Assembly: GCA_006386115.1 (NCBI GenBank) | Contig: VFIW01000122.1 | Location: 1 to 64,000, forward strand | From: Globisporangium splendens | Taxonomy: Eukaryota; Oomycota; Peronosporomycetes; Pythiales; Pythiaceae | Reading direction: 5' to 3' | Length of the DNA: 64,000 nt | In this document: one piece after another, positions 10,606-21,563 of the stretch | Layout of the letters: each line of letters opens with the position of its first letter | Position numbering within the stretch: position 1 is the first letter of the stretch | Program-made: the position numbers and the translations under genes | The notes under the pieces: model-generated | What the model saw: only the letters and a program-made list of their open reading frames with translations | Told to the model about the DNA's origin: nothing | Database searches by the model: none

Positions 10606-12101
10606 ACAATGCATTATAGAGGCGCACTCACACGCGTCTCATTGCAGCCGCTGCACTGCAACGATTGTCCTGTCATCCAAGTCAATTCCATGGAGCATCA
10701 AGTCGATTTCGCGAGGAAGGAAGACCTTGATACCTTTTGGTACCTGGTGGTGGCACCAACCATAATCATCACGCTGGATTTTGCTCATTGGCTGTTTTCT
10801 TCGTTAATTTGTCCCCCCCCTCCTTCCTTCCTCGTGTCTGACAAAAATCTGTACAATCCAATACTGAACTTGTCCGACATCCGTCGAAACCATTACGGTG
10901 CTAACAAATCAGCCTGTATAATATGATACCCTGTTGAAGTTTGCTGCTACCATCTGTCGCCGCCACTTGCGTGTTGGATGTTACTCACGTGTCCTTTACG
11001 GAGTGTATCTTCATGCGAACACAAGCAAGCACACCGCGAATCAAAAGCGCACTTCGAGTTGAGGCTTTTGCCTGGTTTCTGTCGGGATCTTTCCTCCATA
11101 CGCACGCGACTCCGGCGGGAAGCAAGCGCGAGCCGCAGAGTATACACACAGAGTCATTATAATCAGATGCATTACTGACCCACATTCGATGGTGACACCG
11201 CAGACACAAAGCCACTCTTTAAAACTGTCTGTTGGTTGACACCAAACTGGCCAAAGTGAGTCAAATAAACCGAAGTGACAACACGCAGGTAGGGCGAGAG
11301 GGTACGCAGGATTCTCAAGGCACGAAAGAGATTCTCCCCCACATGGTGGCAGCCATGTGGAGAGGACCCGGCTACTGTTTCTGAGGCCACGACGCGGCCG
11401 GTTATGACATCATCGCCATGTCATTTCCTAGGCTTTTGTCCTCTGGTGCTTGCTATCATAAAATGCCAGGGGATGAGATTGAGCGCCTTATCTAGTGGTG
11501 ATTGCCACGCGCGACTCGACCTGCAAGTTAAAACGGTGCGCCAACAGAAAAAGAACGCCGCTCGACAGACGAACGGCGCAACTGTCACGTGAGACTGGGA
11601 GACCGCGTTCTGTGGACGGAGGTCTACTCTACAGTACGCGCCACCATCTGCGCGCGTGTGTGTGGTGACGATGCCACTCCTTCCACCTGGCCAAAGGCGC
11701 ACACGACGGCGCAACTGCGTCTTTTCTTTTCTTTTTTTGGTGCCAGCTCGCGAGGATCTTCGATTGTGATCTGCTGGCTGCTGCTGGTACTGTACCATCA
11801 CTACCACCGCCACTGTCTCTCTTGTCGCTCGGCTTGCTTACTTGTTGAGTGAGCTCTTCCCGCGTTCACTCACTCCGACTCAAGAGCAAGAGGTCACGCA
11901 GCCATTCGATTTGCAAGTCGCGCGTTGTAGCTTTTTTTGTTTTTTGTTTTTTGTTTTTGTTTTTGTTTTTGTTTTTGTTTTTGTTTTTGTTTTCCCGCGA
12001 GTCGTTGTTCGTCGGCCATTCGACTCAGAAAAGGCGATTGCTATCACGCGCATTCACAAAACAAACACAAAGCCGGTCCCTCCAATCAACGCGGTCTTCA
12101 C
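10606..12101. other. Intergenic, no supported gene
   Basis: No open frame with recognisable content. It contains a perfect 8-bp inverted repeat with a 6-base loop near 11338-11362 (ccacatgg ... ccatgtgg) and, near its 3' end, a T-rich microsatellite. Bases 10720-10745 repeat the cttgatacctttt/ggtacct motif seen at 9590-9622, a further trace of the SDR-side duplication. Confidence 0.45.
11932..11993. repeat. (GTTTTT)n microsatellite
   Basis: About 60 bases of tandem T5-7G units, starting with T7 and T6 and settling to regular T5G. It lies in the presumed 5' flank of finger gene copy 2. Confidence 0.9.
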
Positions 12102-12166
12102 TCGAGCCAGTCGCGTTGCATTTGGGCTCTTCCCCGTAGACGAAAACAAAAAAGAGCGAGCGGTCC
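12102..12166 (+). other. Leader block conserved with 9775-9838
   Basis: Near-identical to the block before finger gene copy 1 (same cgcgttgcatt-gggctcttcc-cgtagacgaaa-caaaaaagagcgag string with a few substitutions). Here it is in frame and open to the downstream ATG, but there is no in-frame ATG upstream of 12274, so a non-coding leader role is preferred. Confidence 0.55.
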
Positions 12167-12245
12167 CGCCCGCGTTTCGATCTGCCAGCGGATCCCTCCC
12201 TCCATCCTCCTTCTCCTGCTCCTCTACGTCAAATCACACACGGCT

Positions 12246-12268
12246 AGAGAGAGAGAGAGAGAGAGAGA
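12246..12268. repeat. (GA)n microsatellite just before the ATG
   Basis: Eleven GA units ending six bases before the start codon at 12274. Similar GA/CT runs sit upstream of several other genes here (35626, 44244, 44811 and 63309 regions). Confidence 0.85.
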
Positions 12269-12273
12269 AAGGG

Positions 12274-12936
12274 ATGGTCACGTGTTCGTCTACGGCTTCC
12301 GGCAGCAGCAGCTCCCTGCTTCGAAACACTCTCCAATTTGCCACGACCGGCTCATTCGACGGCATACGCCAGCAGCTCCACCGCGCTCCCGCACAGCTCC
12401 TTGCGTCGCCGATCGGCATGCCATCAACAGCAGCACCAGCAGACATGGACAGCGAGGTCAGCTCCAACAAGTGCCGCTACAAGACGGGGAAGTGCACCAA
12501 TGCGCGCTCGAGCAAACGCAACGGCCAGCCGCACCAACTGTGCCTCTACCACCGGGACAAAGCTAATCAGATCCAGCGGAAATTCGATCGCCAGAAGCGC
12601 CAAGTGCTCCGCGAACGCAAGACGTCGACGACTTCCATAACCGCTGCCAATGCGGCGTCTGCGCTGCACCTGAGCCACCTGAACGTCCACCACTTCTTCC
12701 CAGTGACGCCGCGATTCAGCAGCAGCACGAAGGAGCTCGATCTGTACTCGGACTCGGACTCGAGCCGTATCTCGACCGACAGCAGCTCGAGCGACTCGAG
12801 CATCGTGTCAGCACTGGACCAAGTGTGGCAGGATCTCCCGCTGTCGCCACCTTCGCACGGCCTGAGCCCCACGACGACGCACAGCCACTTGTCCCACGAC
12901 GAGATCGACTTCCTCTGCTCCGCTATGCTCGAGTAA
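12274..12936 (+). CDS. Short Cys/His finger protein, copy 2 (full length)
   Basis: 220 residues, single exon, stop TAA. The Ser/Thr-rich N-terminus and the core C-x6-C-x15-C-x2-H (CRYKTGKC ... LCLYH) plus HRDKANQIQRKFDRQKR are shared with copy 1. Beyond the core this copy has a further ~100 residues: a basic stretch, a serine/aspartate-rich segment (SDSDSSRISTDSSSSDSS) and a hydrophobic/acidic ending (HDEIDFLCSAMLE) that looks like an activation or docking segment. The start at 12274 is chosen because it matches the start context of copy 1 and no ATG precedes it in frame. The family is unrecognised; a zinc-binding, nucleic-acid-related function is inference. The divergent partner gene expected from the duplication (SDR) survives only as a fragment 1.5 kb upstream. 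Confidence 0.72.
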   Translation: MVTCSSTASGSSSSLLRNTLQFATTGSFDGIRQQLHRAPAQLLASPIGMPSTAAPADMDSEVSSNKCRYKTGKCTNARSSKRNGQPHQLCLYHRDKANQIQRKFDRQKRQVLRERKTSTTSITAANAASALHLSHLNVHHFFPVTPRFSSSTKELDLYSDSDSSRISTDSSSSDSSIVSALDQVWQDLPLSPPSHGLSPTTTHSHLSHDEIDFLCSAMLE

Positions 12937-13595
12937 GCCAAGAACAAGCAGAATGGATGTGTCCTCGCCCCCTTCGAAGCGCAAGTGCTGCGGTTCATAC
13001 GGCGACTGACGCTCCGTTCGTCCAAGACCTCCTCCTGTGAAGCCTCCATGTCAATATCTATCATCTGGACCCTGTCGTCCGCTCTGTTGTCGCGTCACGT
13101 TTCTCGTTTGTGTTGTCGTCGCTGTTAGTTATGAACCCCTCTCCATTATATAAATATACACGCCCTTGATCTCCTTCACTCTATTCTCAAGCCAACGCTG
13201 CCATTGCGTTCGTTTCGTGCGCGAAACCCATGCGTATTTTTACGTCTTATGGGCAGACAGCTCACTGACAGTCGCGTAAGTTTCGAGTGTGCGCTCGTTT
13301 AGCGCGTGCTTTTGGCGGCAGCGAAGACCTCACGACAGCAGCAAAGGTGACATTACATGGCGGCAAGGACGACAAAGGTGGTGAACCTAGTTTAAGCAGT
13401 CGGTAACAGCAACTCCCTCCAGCCACTATCCCTGTCTGTCCAGCTGACCAGACCCAGAAGCTTCATGACTGGCAGTCCCACCTCTTGCTGTTGTTGCCCT
13501 GTACTCATTCCCATCGTACTCGAGTTGACTCCGGCGTGCTGCTGAACGAGAGACTGTTGAACGGGTAGGTGAAAAAGCCTCGTGACAAGCCCGCG
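12937..13595. other. Intergenic, no supported gene
   Basis: 3' flank of the finger gene and 5' flank of the next gene. No motif-bearing frame was found; small open frames here are antisense shadows or short. Confidence 0.45.
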
Positions 13596-16252
13596 ATGGC
13601 CACGGAGCTGGCACGCTCCCTGTCACCACTGCCATCGCCTCCTGCTCCTGGCGCTGCCAACTCGACGCCGACGTCACAGCCGCAGACCAGCACCGCACCA
13701 CCGAACGGCTTGGTCTCAGCTGCCACCACGAATGAGCGCACCAAGACCAACTCACAGCTCCCCGTCACGCCTTTGGACCTGTCGCCGAACCACTTCAAGC
13801 TGCTCTACCTCATCAGCCTCTACGCGATCGCGTCCAACTCGACCAAGCAGAACGAGCGCTGGCTGCGCCACGTGCCGCTTCTCGTGCTCATGTTCGAGGG
13901 AATCGTGCGCGGCAAGTTCGGCTTGATTATGCGCCGAGCTCCGTGCGGCTCTCGTACAAGGGACGCGCGCTGCGACGGTGGATCAACATCTCGCGCGAGG
14001 GCACGGCGGCGATCAACGATCTTTGGGAGCTCCACCTGGTCAACGGCCTCAAGCTCTCGAGTGACGACTTCCAGCCGATCACGGCGTACCAGGTCTCGAC
14101 CAAAGGGCTCGCGATGCTGCAGCAGTACTTGCCGGCGAACCTCCAGGACGAGGTCGACTCGTTCGTGTACCCGCCGACGCCGCTCGAGAAGAACCCGCTG
14201 CTCGTCAAGTGTGACGGCAAGAAGTTCCAGCTCAGCTCGAGCGGATACTGCAAGACGAGCGCGATCACTGAGAGCGGGGACGTGAGCTACGTGAGCTCGC
14301 CGTTCCTGCCCAAGTGTCTCCACTCGAACGGGTACTACCACATCGACATCGACGCGCACAACAATCGCCACCGCGCGCACGAGTGCGCCACGGGATCGAG
14401 CAACACGAAGACGATGACGTCCGAGGCTGTGACACTCAGCGACGTGTACGCGCTCGTGGGTGAGTGGGTCCCGTTCGGCTCGAACCAGATCGTGGCGCTC
14501 AACGAACGCATTGGCGCGCTCGATCGGTGCCAGGGCGGAATCCTCACGAGCATCGTCGATGCCGCGCCGACCGACACGCAGTTCCACGTGCCACTGGGGG
14601 AGACTCAGGTGCGGATCCTTGACTTCGACTTTGTGCGGTTCATCAACTTTGAGGCCGAGTCCCATTTCCCCGAGACGTCTGGGATCGTGCAGATCGAGCA
14701 CTTTGGAATGCACATGAACTGCGACGGCTCGCTGATCTACGGCATGAAGGTCGAGGCGATCATGGATCGCCGCGGCGACGATATCTCGATCGACCACCTC
14801 GCGCGACTGCTCGTCAACGACCTGCTCTCGCGGTACCAGGTGAGTCTGCTCGAGATGCTGTATCTGGGCGACTCGTTCCACCGCAACAAGTACAATTGCG
14901 TGCTCGCCAAGCAGATGCGACCGCAACTGCCTGCGAAGGCGTACGTCGAGAACCCTCTGTACGCGAACGAACTCGCCCAGGTACTCGGCGACGTGTACGC
15001 GAGCCTCGACATCACGTCCGAGGGCGACGTGCTCGTCGTGGGACACGCCGGGTGTCTCTTCTCGGGTCCCAATATATTCAAATACGAGAACATCTGCACC
15101 TCGTACGTCGCGCTCGTATGCCGCGACATGTTCATCAAGAACTTCTTTGCGCGCACATTCGTGCTCGACGCGACGCTCAAGGAGATCCGCCGACTGATCC
15201 ACAAGGTGCACCGCGAGCCTGCGACGGCGCTCCAGGTGCGCGAAAAGCTCGCTGTCGTCTCGAAAGACACAATCTTGCTCGCCGAGACGCTCGAGTACCT
15301 GCTCGATTCCTTGGAGGACATCCAATTGGCACCCGAGCCGGCGCAACCATCGGCACGCACCACGCGCGTCACGACCACATCAGAAGACATGAAGCAGGGA
15401 AGCAATCGCGAGAGCGACGCCGACATTGAGGCGCGGCTGCTTGGCGTGCTCGCGTTGCACCAACTCAAGGCGCAGACCACAATGCGCTGCCACGACTCGA
15501 TCAAACTCATGGAGAACACGATGCTGCAACTCGAGCAGCTCCAGATGATCGCCGAGGTCACAGCGACCAACCAACTTGAGATCGCGTGCCAACGCGTGAA
15601 TCTGAACACGCGTGGACTAATGAAGGGCGCTGCGCACCAAGAGAAGAGTCTGCTTACGTTGCGAGCGCTGCAGTACGTGATCGCCGGGCTGTTTGTGTTT
15701 GACGTGATCGATCGCCTCACGGGAGGCACGTGGAACATCCACCTCCCAAAATGGGCGAACGACGTACTCGTGGCGCCGATCCTCTCGCACCCTTTTCTGT
15801 GGTGGGCCACCAACATGATCGTCTATGGACTGTTTTTCTGGTTCCTGCACGTGGCGTCGCGCTGACTCGCGCAGCGCATCCTTGGATGGACCACACTGCG
15901 CATCGAGGTGAACCGGAAGATCTCACTCCCGCAGCTTCGAAATATGCTCGCGCATCGCACCGTCAGAAACAGCAGTGCGCTACACGCCGGCGCAACCAGC
16001 GGCAGCGCGGCCATGCGGTTCCGCTCTCTCGTGTGGAAAGAAATTGATGCGACGATCTGGGGTGGGGTGCTGCCAACCATCGAGCTCTGCTACGACGACC
16101 AGCACAGCTTCTTGCTGTTTGCAACACTGCACTTTGATACCAAGGCGTCAGACATGCGAGAAGAGGAGTGCAGTGCGAGGTTCCACGAGCTGTTCACGAG
16201 GGAGAAAATCTACGTGACCGCCAGTGCGAAGGCAGACACGGGAGTCGAATGA
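13596..16252 (+). CDS. Unrecognised tail-anchored/membrane protein, frame broken twice
   Basis: ATG 13596 opens a frame (Ser/Pro-rich N-terminus, then LYLISLYAIASN) that stays sensible only to about 13922. The protein clearly continues one base out of register from 13925 (DYAPSSVRLSYKGR) to a TGA at 15863-15865. After that TGA the same frame stays open and protein-like for another 128 codons to 16252. The central 500 residues look globular (NGYYHIDIDAHNN, VVGHAGCLF). Near the end lie an amphipathic helix region and two hydrophobic segments (ALQYVIAGLFVF and FLWWATNMIVYGLFFWFLHV) just before the first TGA. I do not recognise the family. One missing base plus one stop mean either a young pseudogene or a consensus error; the TGA context (TGA CTC) also leaves readthrough possible. 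No splice sites of normal intron length repair either break. Confidence 0.6.
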
Positions 16253-16826
16253 AGGTCCTTTTCACGAATGCGAGAGAGGGGTTGTGTACCGCTTCGTGTA
16301 ACGAAGGTGGTAAAACGTGGCGAAGCGCAGCAAAGACAAAATATCAACGACAGTGAGCCCGCGGAGTACTTTTGCGGCTACGGTGCACAGCAAAGCTGCT
16401 GGCATTAGCAGCAGTGGTGCGCATTCGCGGCAACTCAGAGCTGCGTTCCCACTGTCACCTCGCGCAAAGGATGGAGCAAGATATCTCCTACTTCATAGCT
16501 GAGCACACACAGCGAGATATCGTCATCAAGCGCGAAATCAGCCTCAGCAGTCGCTGGCTGCAAAAGGCTCGAACGTTTCTTTTTTTCTTTCCTCATGAAT
16601 TTGATCCCCTTATTTAAGGCCACTGAAATACAAATGTAGCCATTCCGCTGTTCGAAAGAGAGCAGTGCTTCTTGGGGTGCAACCTGTCACAACCGGTTAC
16701 CCGCTCAACCGTTTTGTGTCTTTGTTGGATCTGTGTGGTATCACGAATTTAAGGTGGCCCACACTACTTCGGTTCCACCACACAAACTGACACCTCATCC
16801 ACACTTCGCCACCACCAAGCGAAGAG
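16253..16826. other. Intergenic, LepA promoter region
   Basis: No supported gene. Bases 16253-16430 continue an open reading frame beyond the TGA of the previous gene but without recognisable content. The last 150 bases probably hold the LepA/GUF1 promoter. Confidence 0.4.
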
Positions 16827-19190
16827 ATGCTGCGTCACGTGACTGCACTCGGGCGACGCCGCTGCCGCATTGCGCTAGCGCAGCGCCACGGCTTCGTGCG
16901 CGCGCTCGCGAGCGCTGCGTCATCACCGCCACCCTCACCACCAGTTCTGCCGCATGACAACGACCAGAAGCCGCTGACGCCACCGGAACTGGGACCGTAC
17001 ATGACCGCCAACCTCGCGCACTTTACACCCGACATTGTGCGCAACTTCAGCATCGTCGCGCACATCGACCACGGCAAATCGGTGTGTTTTATGTGGCTTC
17101 TTTATATATACGAGTGGCTGATTGTGTATATGCATGCGTGGTTAATAACGTGCATGGCTTAATTGTTATATGTGAACGCATAGACGCTGGCGGATCGGCT
17201 GCTCGAAATCAGTGGCAACATCACCAAGCGCGACCGCGACAATGCACAGCACATGGACAACCTCAAGGTACCGTGCTCTCTCTCTTTATATGCGTTATGC
17301 CAGCATAAACTCACCAAGGACTCAACGCTTTTCCCTGCATATAGGTTGAGCGCGAGCGTGGCATCACGGTGAAGGCGCAGACGGCGTCAATGGTTCATTT
17401 CGACCGCGCCAACAAGAAGACGTACCTGCTCAACCTCGTTGACACGCCCGGCCACGTGGACTTCAGCTACGAGGTGAACCGCTCGCTGTCGGCGTGTGAG
17501 GGTGTGCTGCTGCTCGTGGACTGCTCGCAGGGCATCCAGGCGCAGACGCTCGCGACGTATTACGCGGCGAAGGAGCGCGGGCTCCAGGTCGTGCCGGTGC
17601 TCACGAAGATCGACATGCCGCACGCGCAGCCTGAGGACTCGATCCTGAGTCTGTCGAGTCTGCTCGACGTCGACCCGGACACGGTGCTGCTGACGTCGGC
17701 GAAGAGCGGCATCGGCATCGGCGACGTGCTGCCCGCTGTGATCGACCGGCTGCCGGCGCCGGAGTGCGACCCGAATGCGCCACTCAAGTGCTTGCTCGTG
17801 GACTCGTACTACGACGACTATCGCGGCATCATTTGCCTCGTCAAGGTCGTCGACGGGTCGATCTTTCCCGGTGACAAGATCGTGAGTTCGCACCAGAAGA
17901 CCAAATACGAAGTGCAGGAAACGGGTGTGCTGTTGCCGCATCGCTTCAAGACGAATGGTTTGCATGGTGGCCAGGTCGGGTACATCATCGCGGGCATGAA
18001 GACGACGACGGAGGCCAAGGTCGGCGACACGTTTTTCCGTGAGAATGCGCCTGTGGAGCCGCTCCCAGGCTTCCAAGAAGCCAAGAGCATGGTGTTTGCG
18101 AGTATGTACCCGACGGATGACTGCAGTTTTGAGGATTTGCGCGTCGCAATCGAGAAACTCACGCTGAATGACGCGAGTGTGACGGCGCAGATCGAGACGA
18201 GTGGCGCGCTCGGCATGGGCTTCCGCTGCGGCTTCCTTGGACTCCTGCACATGGAAGTTTTCCACCAGCGATTGTCGGATGAGCAGAACATGCAGGTGCT
18301 GGTGACGGCGCCGATGGTGCCGTACACGATCATCGATCCCAAGGGCCAGACGTACCACGTTGAGACACCGGGCAGCTTCCCTGAGTCGACCAAGTACTAC
18401 CAGGTGCTCGAGCCGATGGTCGAGGCGTCGATCATCACACCGACGGAGTTCCTCGGCCCGATCCTGAGTCTCGCCAAGGACAAGCGCGGCATCCAGACCA
18501 ACCTAGTGTACCTGGAGGACGGTCGCGTCATCCTGACGATCAACGTACCGTGGCAGGAAGTCGTGACGAACTTCTACAACGAGCTCAAGACCATTTCATC
18601 GGGCTACGGTACGACGACTTCGCGCTTATCACCATCCAGGTCTTGTGTTTACTTACTGACGAATGAATGTGTGTTGTTGATATTATCACCAGCGACGCTC
18701 AACTACCGCGAAACGGAGCCGCAAAAGTCGGACATCGTCAAGGTCGACATCCTAATCAATGGCAAAGTGCTCGATGCGCTGTCGTTTGTGTGTCATCGCA
18801 GCAAGGTACGTTCGGCCACTCTATTGTCCATTTAAGGTGGTCAGTTTGACCAAGTGTCCATCAAGTACTGACAATGGGTTGCAAACACTTTTCTTTTGAC
18901 AGGCGACGGTCGATGGTCGCGCGCTGTGCCAGAAGCTCAAGAAGGTAATCGACCGCCAGCAGTACGAGATCTCGATCCAGGCGTGTCTCGGCGGCAAGAT
19001 CTTCGCCAAGGAGCGCATCGCGCCGTTCCGGAAGGATGTGCTGATCAAGTCCGGAAAGACTGTCGGCGGTGGCGACCAGACGCGCAAGAAGAAGCTACTC
19101 GCCAAGCAGAAAGAAGGCAAGAAGCGCATGAAGACGATCTCGAACGTGCAGCTGTCGCAGGATGCGTTCTGGTCCGTGCTCTCCAAGTAG
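16827..19190 (+). CDS. GUF1: Translation factor LepA/GUF1 (elongation factor 4), mitochondrial
   Basis: Five exons, 16827-17081, 17184-17267, 17345-18608, 18693-18805 and 18903-19190, give 667 residues with all phases consistent. An Arg/Ala-rich leader ([14 protein letters not shown]...) fits a mitochondrial presequence. The GTPase motifs are AHIDHGKS (G1, split from the next exon), [10 protein letters not shown] (G2), DTPGHVDF (G3) and TKIDMPHA (G4). The LepA hallmarks follow: [36 protein letters not shown] formed across intron 3, and the terminal [17 protein letters not shown] block that distinguishes LepA from EF-G. The protein back-translocates or remodels stalled mitochondrial ribosomes. 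It is convergent with the HAD gene, with about 155 bases between stops. Confidence 0.95.
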
Positions 19191-19345
19191 AAGTCGTAGG
19201 AGATTTGAATAGAAAAAGCAACCATTCTAGTACAACAACATGAACAAGAGATTAAACTAACCTTTGTGTGTGGTTGTTGATCTCCACATGCAGTTGGCTG
19301 TTCCTTGGTTTCTTTATAGCTCTAGTTGCATTCTCTGTCTGGTGT

Positions 19346-20503
19346 CTACAAGTTGGCCTTGGCAAAGTCTTCCTTCATGAACGCGAGCGCCTGCGCGACG
19401 TCGTCGACGACCTGGTACGCTGGGTACTCGTCGTGGTTGTCCGGACCGACATGCATGCCCGTGAGCGTGAGCAGCGACTTCCACCGTCCGCCGGCGTTGT
19501 TGGCGCCCTTGATGTCGGTCGTCGGGTTGTCGCCGACCATGTAGATGCGCTTGACGTTCGCGTGCTGCGCGTCGATGAGCTTCTCGGCGTATGCGAACGA
19601 CGTGATCTCGGGCTTGCCGAACAGCATCTGCTCGAGGTGGTGGCCCGTCGTGCGGAAATACAGATCCTCCATCACGGCTCGGAATGCGCCTGCGCCGTAG
19701 CGAGGCAGGTTGTACTCTCCGACATACTGGAAGTCCGAGCACGCCGAGTACAGCGGCACCTAAGTGGTGTAAAGCAACACACAAGTGCAATCGTTAGATA
19801 AGAGCAAACACAACCTTCCTTCTGTAGACACAATACGTACGTGCTGCTTGCCGCCGTCCTGGTGGAGAAGCCCTTCCTGCGAACAGAGCACGTCCATGAC
19901 GATCTGCAGCTCGCGACCCCAGTAGATCGGGTCGATGAGCACGAACACGGCGCCAAACTGCTGCTTCTCGAAGCGACCGCCGTGCGGCACGTCGCCCTGC
20001 ACCTTGATGTCCGGGTACATGGTCGGAAAATGGTTGTGCAGCTGGCCGACGGTCACGACGTTCTTGAAGCCGTAGTTGGCCATGATCGCGCTCACCTCGT
20101 CGCAGTCCTTCCCCACGGCGAGCACGAGGTCGTCGCGGTGCTTGTCGGCCAGTGTGCGCATGGGCGTGTGGCTCAGACACGTGAACTCGGGCGCGAGCTC
20201 GACGCCCAGGATCTGCGAGATCTGCTGGGCCTTCTTGGCCTCGGGGTACCCGCCGCCGTTGGTCAGGATCGCGAACGGGATGTCGTTGGCACGCAGATCG
20301 AGCAGCACCTCCTTGGCGCCCGGGATCGGTGTCTTGCCGCGCAGCAGCACGCCGTCCACGTCGAACACGACGCCGAACGTGGACTTAGACGAGGAGGAGG
20401 AGGAGGAGGAGAAGGCGCGCGTGGCGTGCTGCAGCAGCGAGCGGCGCGCAGCAGGCGCAATAGAGAGGCTTCGGCGCAGCAGGGAAGGCAGCATGACGAG
20501 CAT
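19346..20503 (-). CDS. HAD-superfamily hydrolase, CECR5/HDHD5-like, probably mitochondrial
   Basis: Complement of 19346-19759 and 19841-20503; 358 residues, one 81-bp intron. The leader is basic and serine-rich (LLRRSLSIAPAARRSLLQ, then a Ser run), as in mitochondrial presequences. Class IIA HAD motifs follow: nucleophile FDVDGVLLRG, motif II in FAILTNGGG, the motif III lysine in LFGKPE, and motif IV VGDNPTTDIKGANNAG. The closest group by motif pattern is the CECR5/HDHD5 type (about 350-420 residues); the physiological substrate of that group is unsettled. The start at 20503 is the first ATG after an in-frame TTG. Confidence 0.88.
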
Positions 20504-21093
20504 TGGCAAGAGGGAGTGGGGATGAATGATCTGCTGCTGACTGACTGGGAAAATAGAGGACCGCTTTGGTAATCAGTGACGGACTCGCTTAAATCCGATG
20601 GCAGAAAATGAATGTGCGCGAGCTTCTCGGATTTGCTGCAAGCCGCCATGTGTATTCACAAACACTCTTTGAGCATCTCCTCAAAGAGGTCGAACGAAGG
20701 CGGTGCAAAGACGATGTGCTGCTCATTACACCACTTTCACTTTGTCGGACAAAATGCACTACTACAAGGTCCTTGTGCGCGGCTGTGTCAGGCACCTTGG
20801 ACCTTTTTCACAAAAACCAACACAAAACTCGGGATGTTGGAATCGTGACCAGGTGCAATGACGAGAAGAAAAGATGGTTGTAGGAAAGGTGAATATCAAA
20901 AGTGGCATTGAAGCGCATTTGAGAGACATCGTATCACAGGATATCTGTGTAGCGCTTTCGAACTAAATGAATTTTCGTTATAGCCACTCATTCGTGGTCA
21001 ATACGGGTGTCAGCCGCGTACGAATGAGATCCTGTCTCGCTTCGAGTGGTACGGTCTTGGGCCGTACTGCGACATCGTCGACCGCTGGGTTGA
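20504..21093. other. Intergenic with a short gene-like fragment
   Basis: The HAD promoter lies at the left. Bases 20998-21106 on the plus strand read as an unbroken, protein-like 35-residue fragment (ILSRFEWYGLGPYCDIVDRW...) that stops where the old LTR begins, so it may be an exon piece cut off by that insertion; there is no start and no recognised family. Nothing else is supported. Confidence 0.35.
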
Positions 21094-21342
21094 TTTAATG
21101 GGCTAAGGCTGCCATTATATGCAAGGTGGCTCTTTGTGTGTGTCACACACCACCATGTGGAAGTGCATTGTGGGTGCGAAGATATTGGGTGAAGCACGTA
21201 AAAGTGATCCCCACATGCACAAGTGACGTCGTCGTCTGACGTCAGAGCAATCTGTGTCTGGGTTGAGTGTTAGTCACTCGCATCATAAAGATTCGGCGTG
21301 ATTGCGGATAACAGAACTTTAGACATATGAATGATGGTTCCT
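21094..21342 (+). repeat. Old, diverged LTR copy, opposite orientation
   Basis: The sequence follows the reverse complement of the 650-bp LTRs at 21564 and 28569: taatgggcta..., then the gtgtgtgtcacacaccacca and gtgcattgtggg blocks, ccccacatgcac, the twin TGACGTC motifs at about 21223-21244, and finally tgatggttcct. Many substitutions and deletions show it is much older than the intact element. Confidence 0.7.
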
Positions 21343-21449
21343 TGTAAGATGGCGCTGTTCAAAACAGTCCCTCAAACACGGCACACACGCTTGTGCCAGA
21401 GGAACCGATCTCCCGACTTGAAGGGAGTGTAGCGGGGCTTCCCATTACA
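21343..21449 (-). repeat. Internally deleted LTR fragment of the same family
   Basis: It begins tgtaagatggcgctg and follows the LTR for about 85 bases with few changes, then jumps to a terminal cccattaca, so both LTR ends are present around a large internal deletion. It abuts or interrupts the old inverted LTR at tgatggttcct. No target duplication is obvious. Confidence 0.65.
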
Positions 21450-21558
21450 TGGGTTCTTGGGTCCAGAGAGTGTGGGCCATACCCACACTGGTTCTACTAC
21501 TCTCTCCAAACCCACCCGTTGACCCATCAACACTGTACAAAGCCATTTGCACATTAGC

Positions 21559-21563
21559 CAAAG
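21559..21563. other. Target-site duplication, left copy (CAAAG)
   Basis: Five bases directly before the left LTR, identical to 29219-29223 directly after the right LTR. A 5-bp duplication is typical of Ty3/gypsy integration. Confidence 0.9.

Noticed and set aside
13820..15346. 508-codon minus-strand open frame
   Set aside because: Antisense shadow of the plus-strand membrane protein; low-information Arg/Val/His composition.
15827..15888. Short intron removing the TGA at 15863
   Set aside because: Only 24- or about 54-base options exist; the longer would delete the final membrane segment and the donor is poor.
20608..20883. 91-codon plus-strand frame
   Set aside because: No recognisable content, no splice partners, and it lies in the HAD promoter flank next to repeats.
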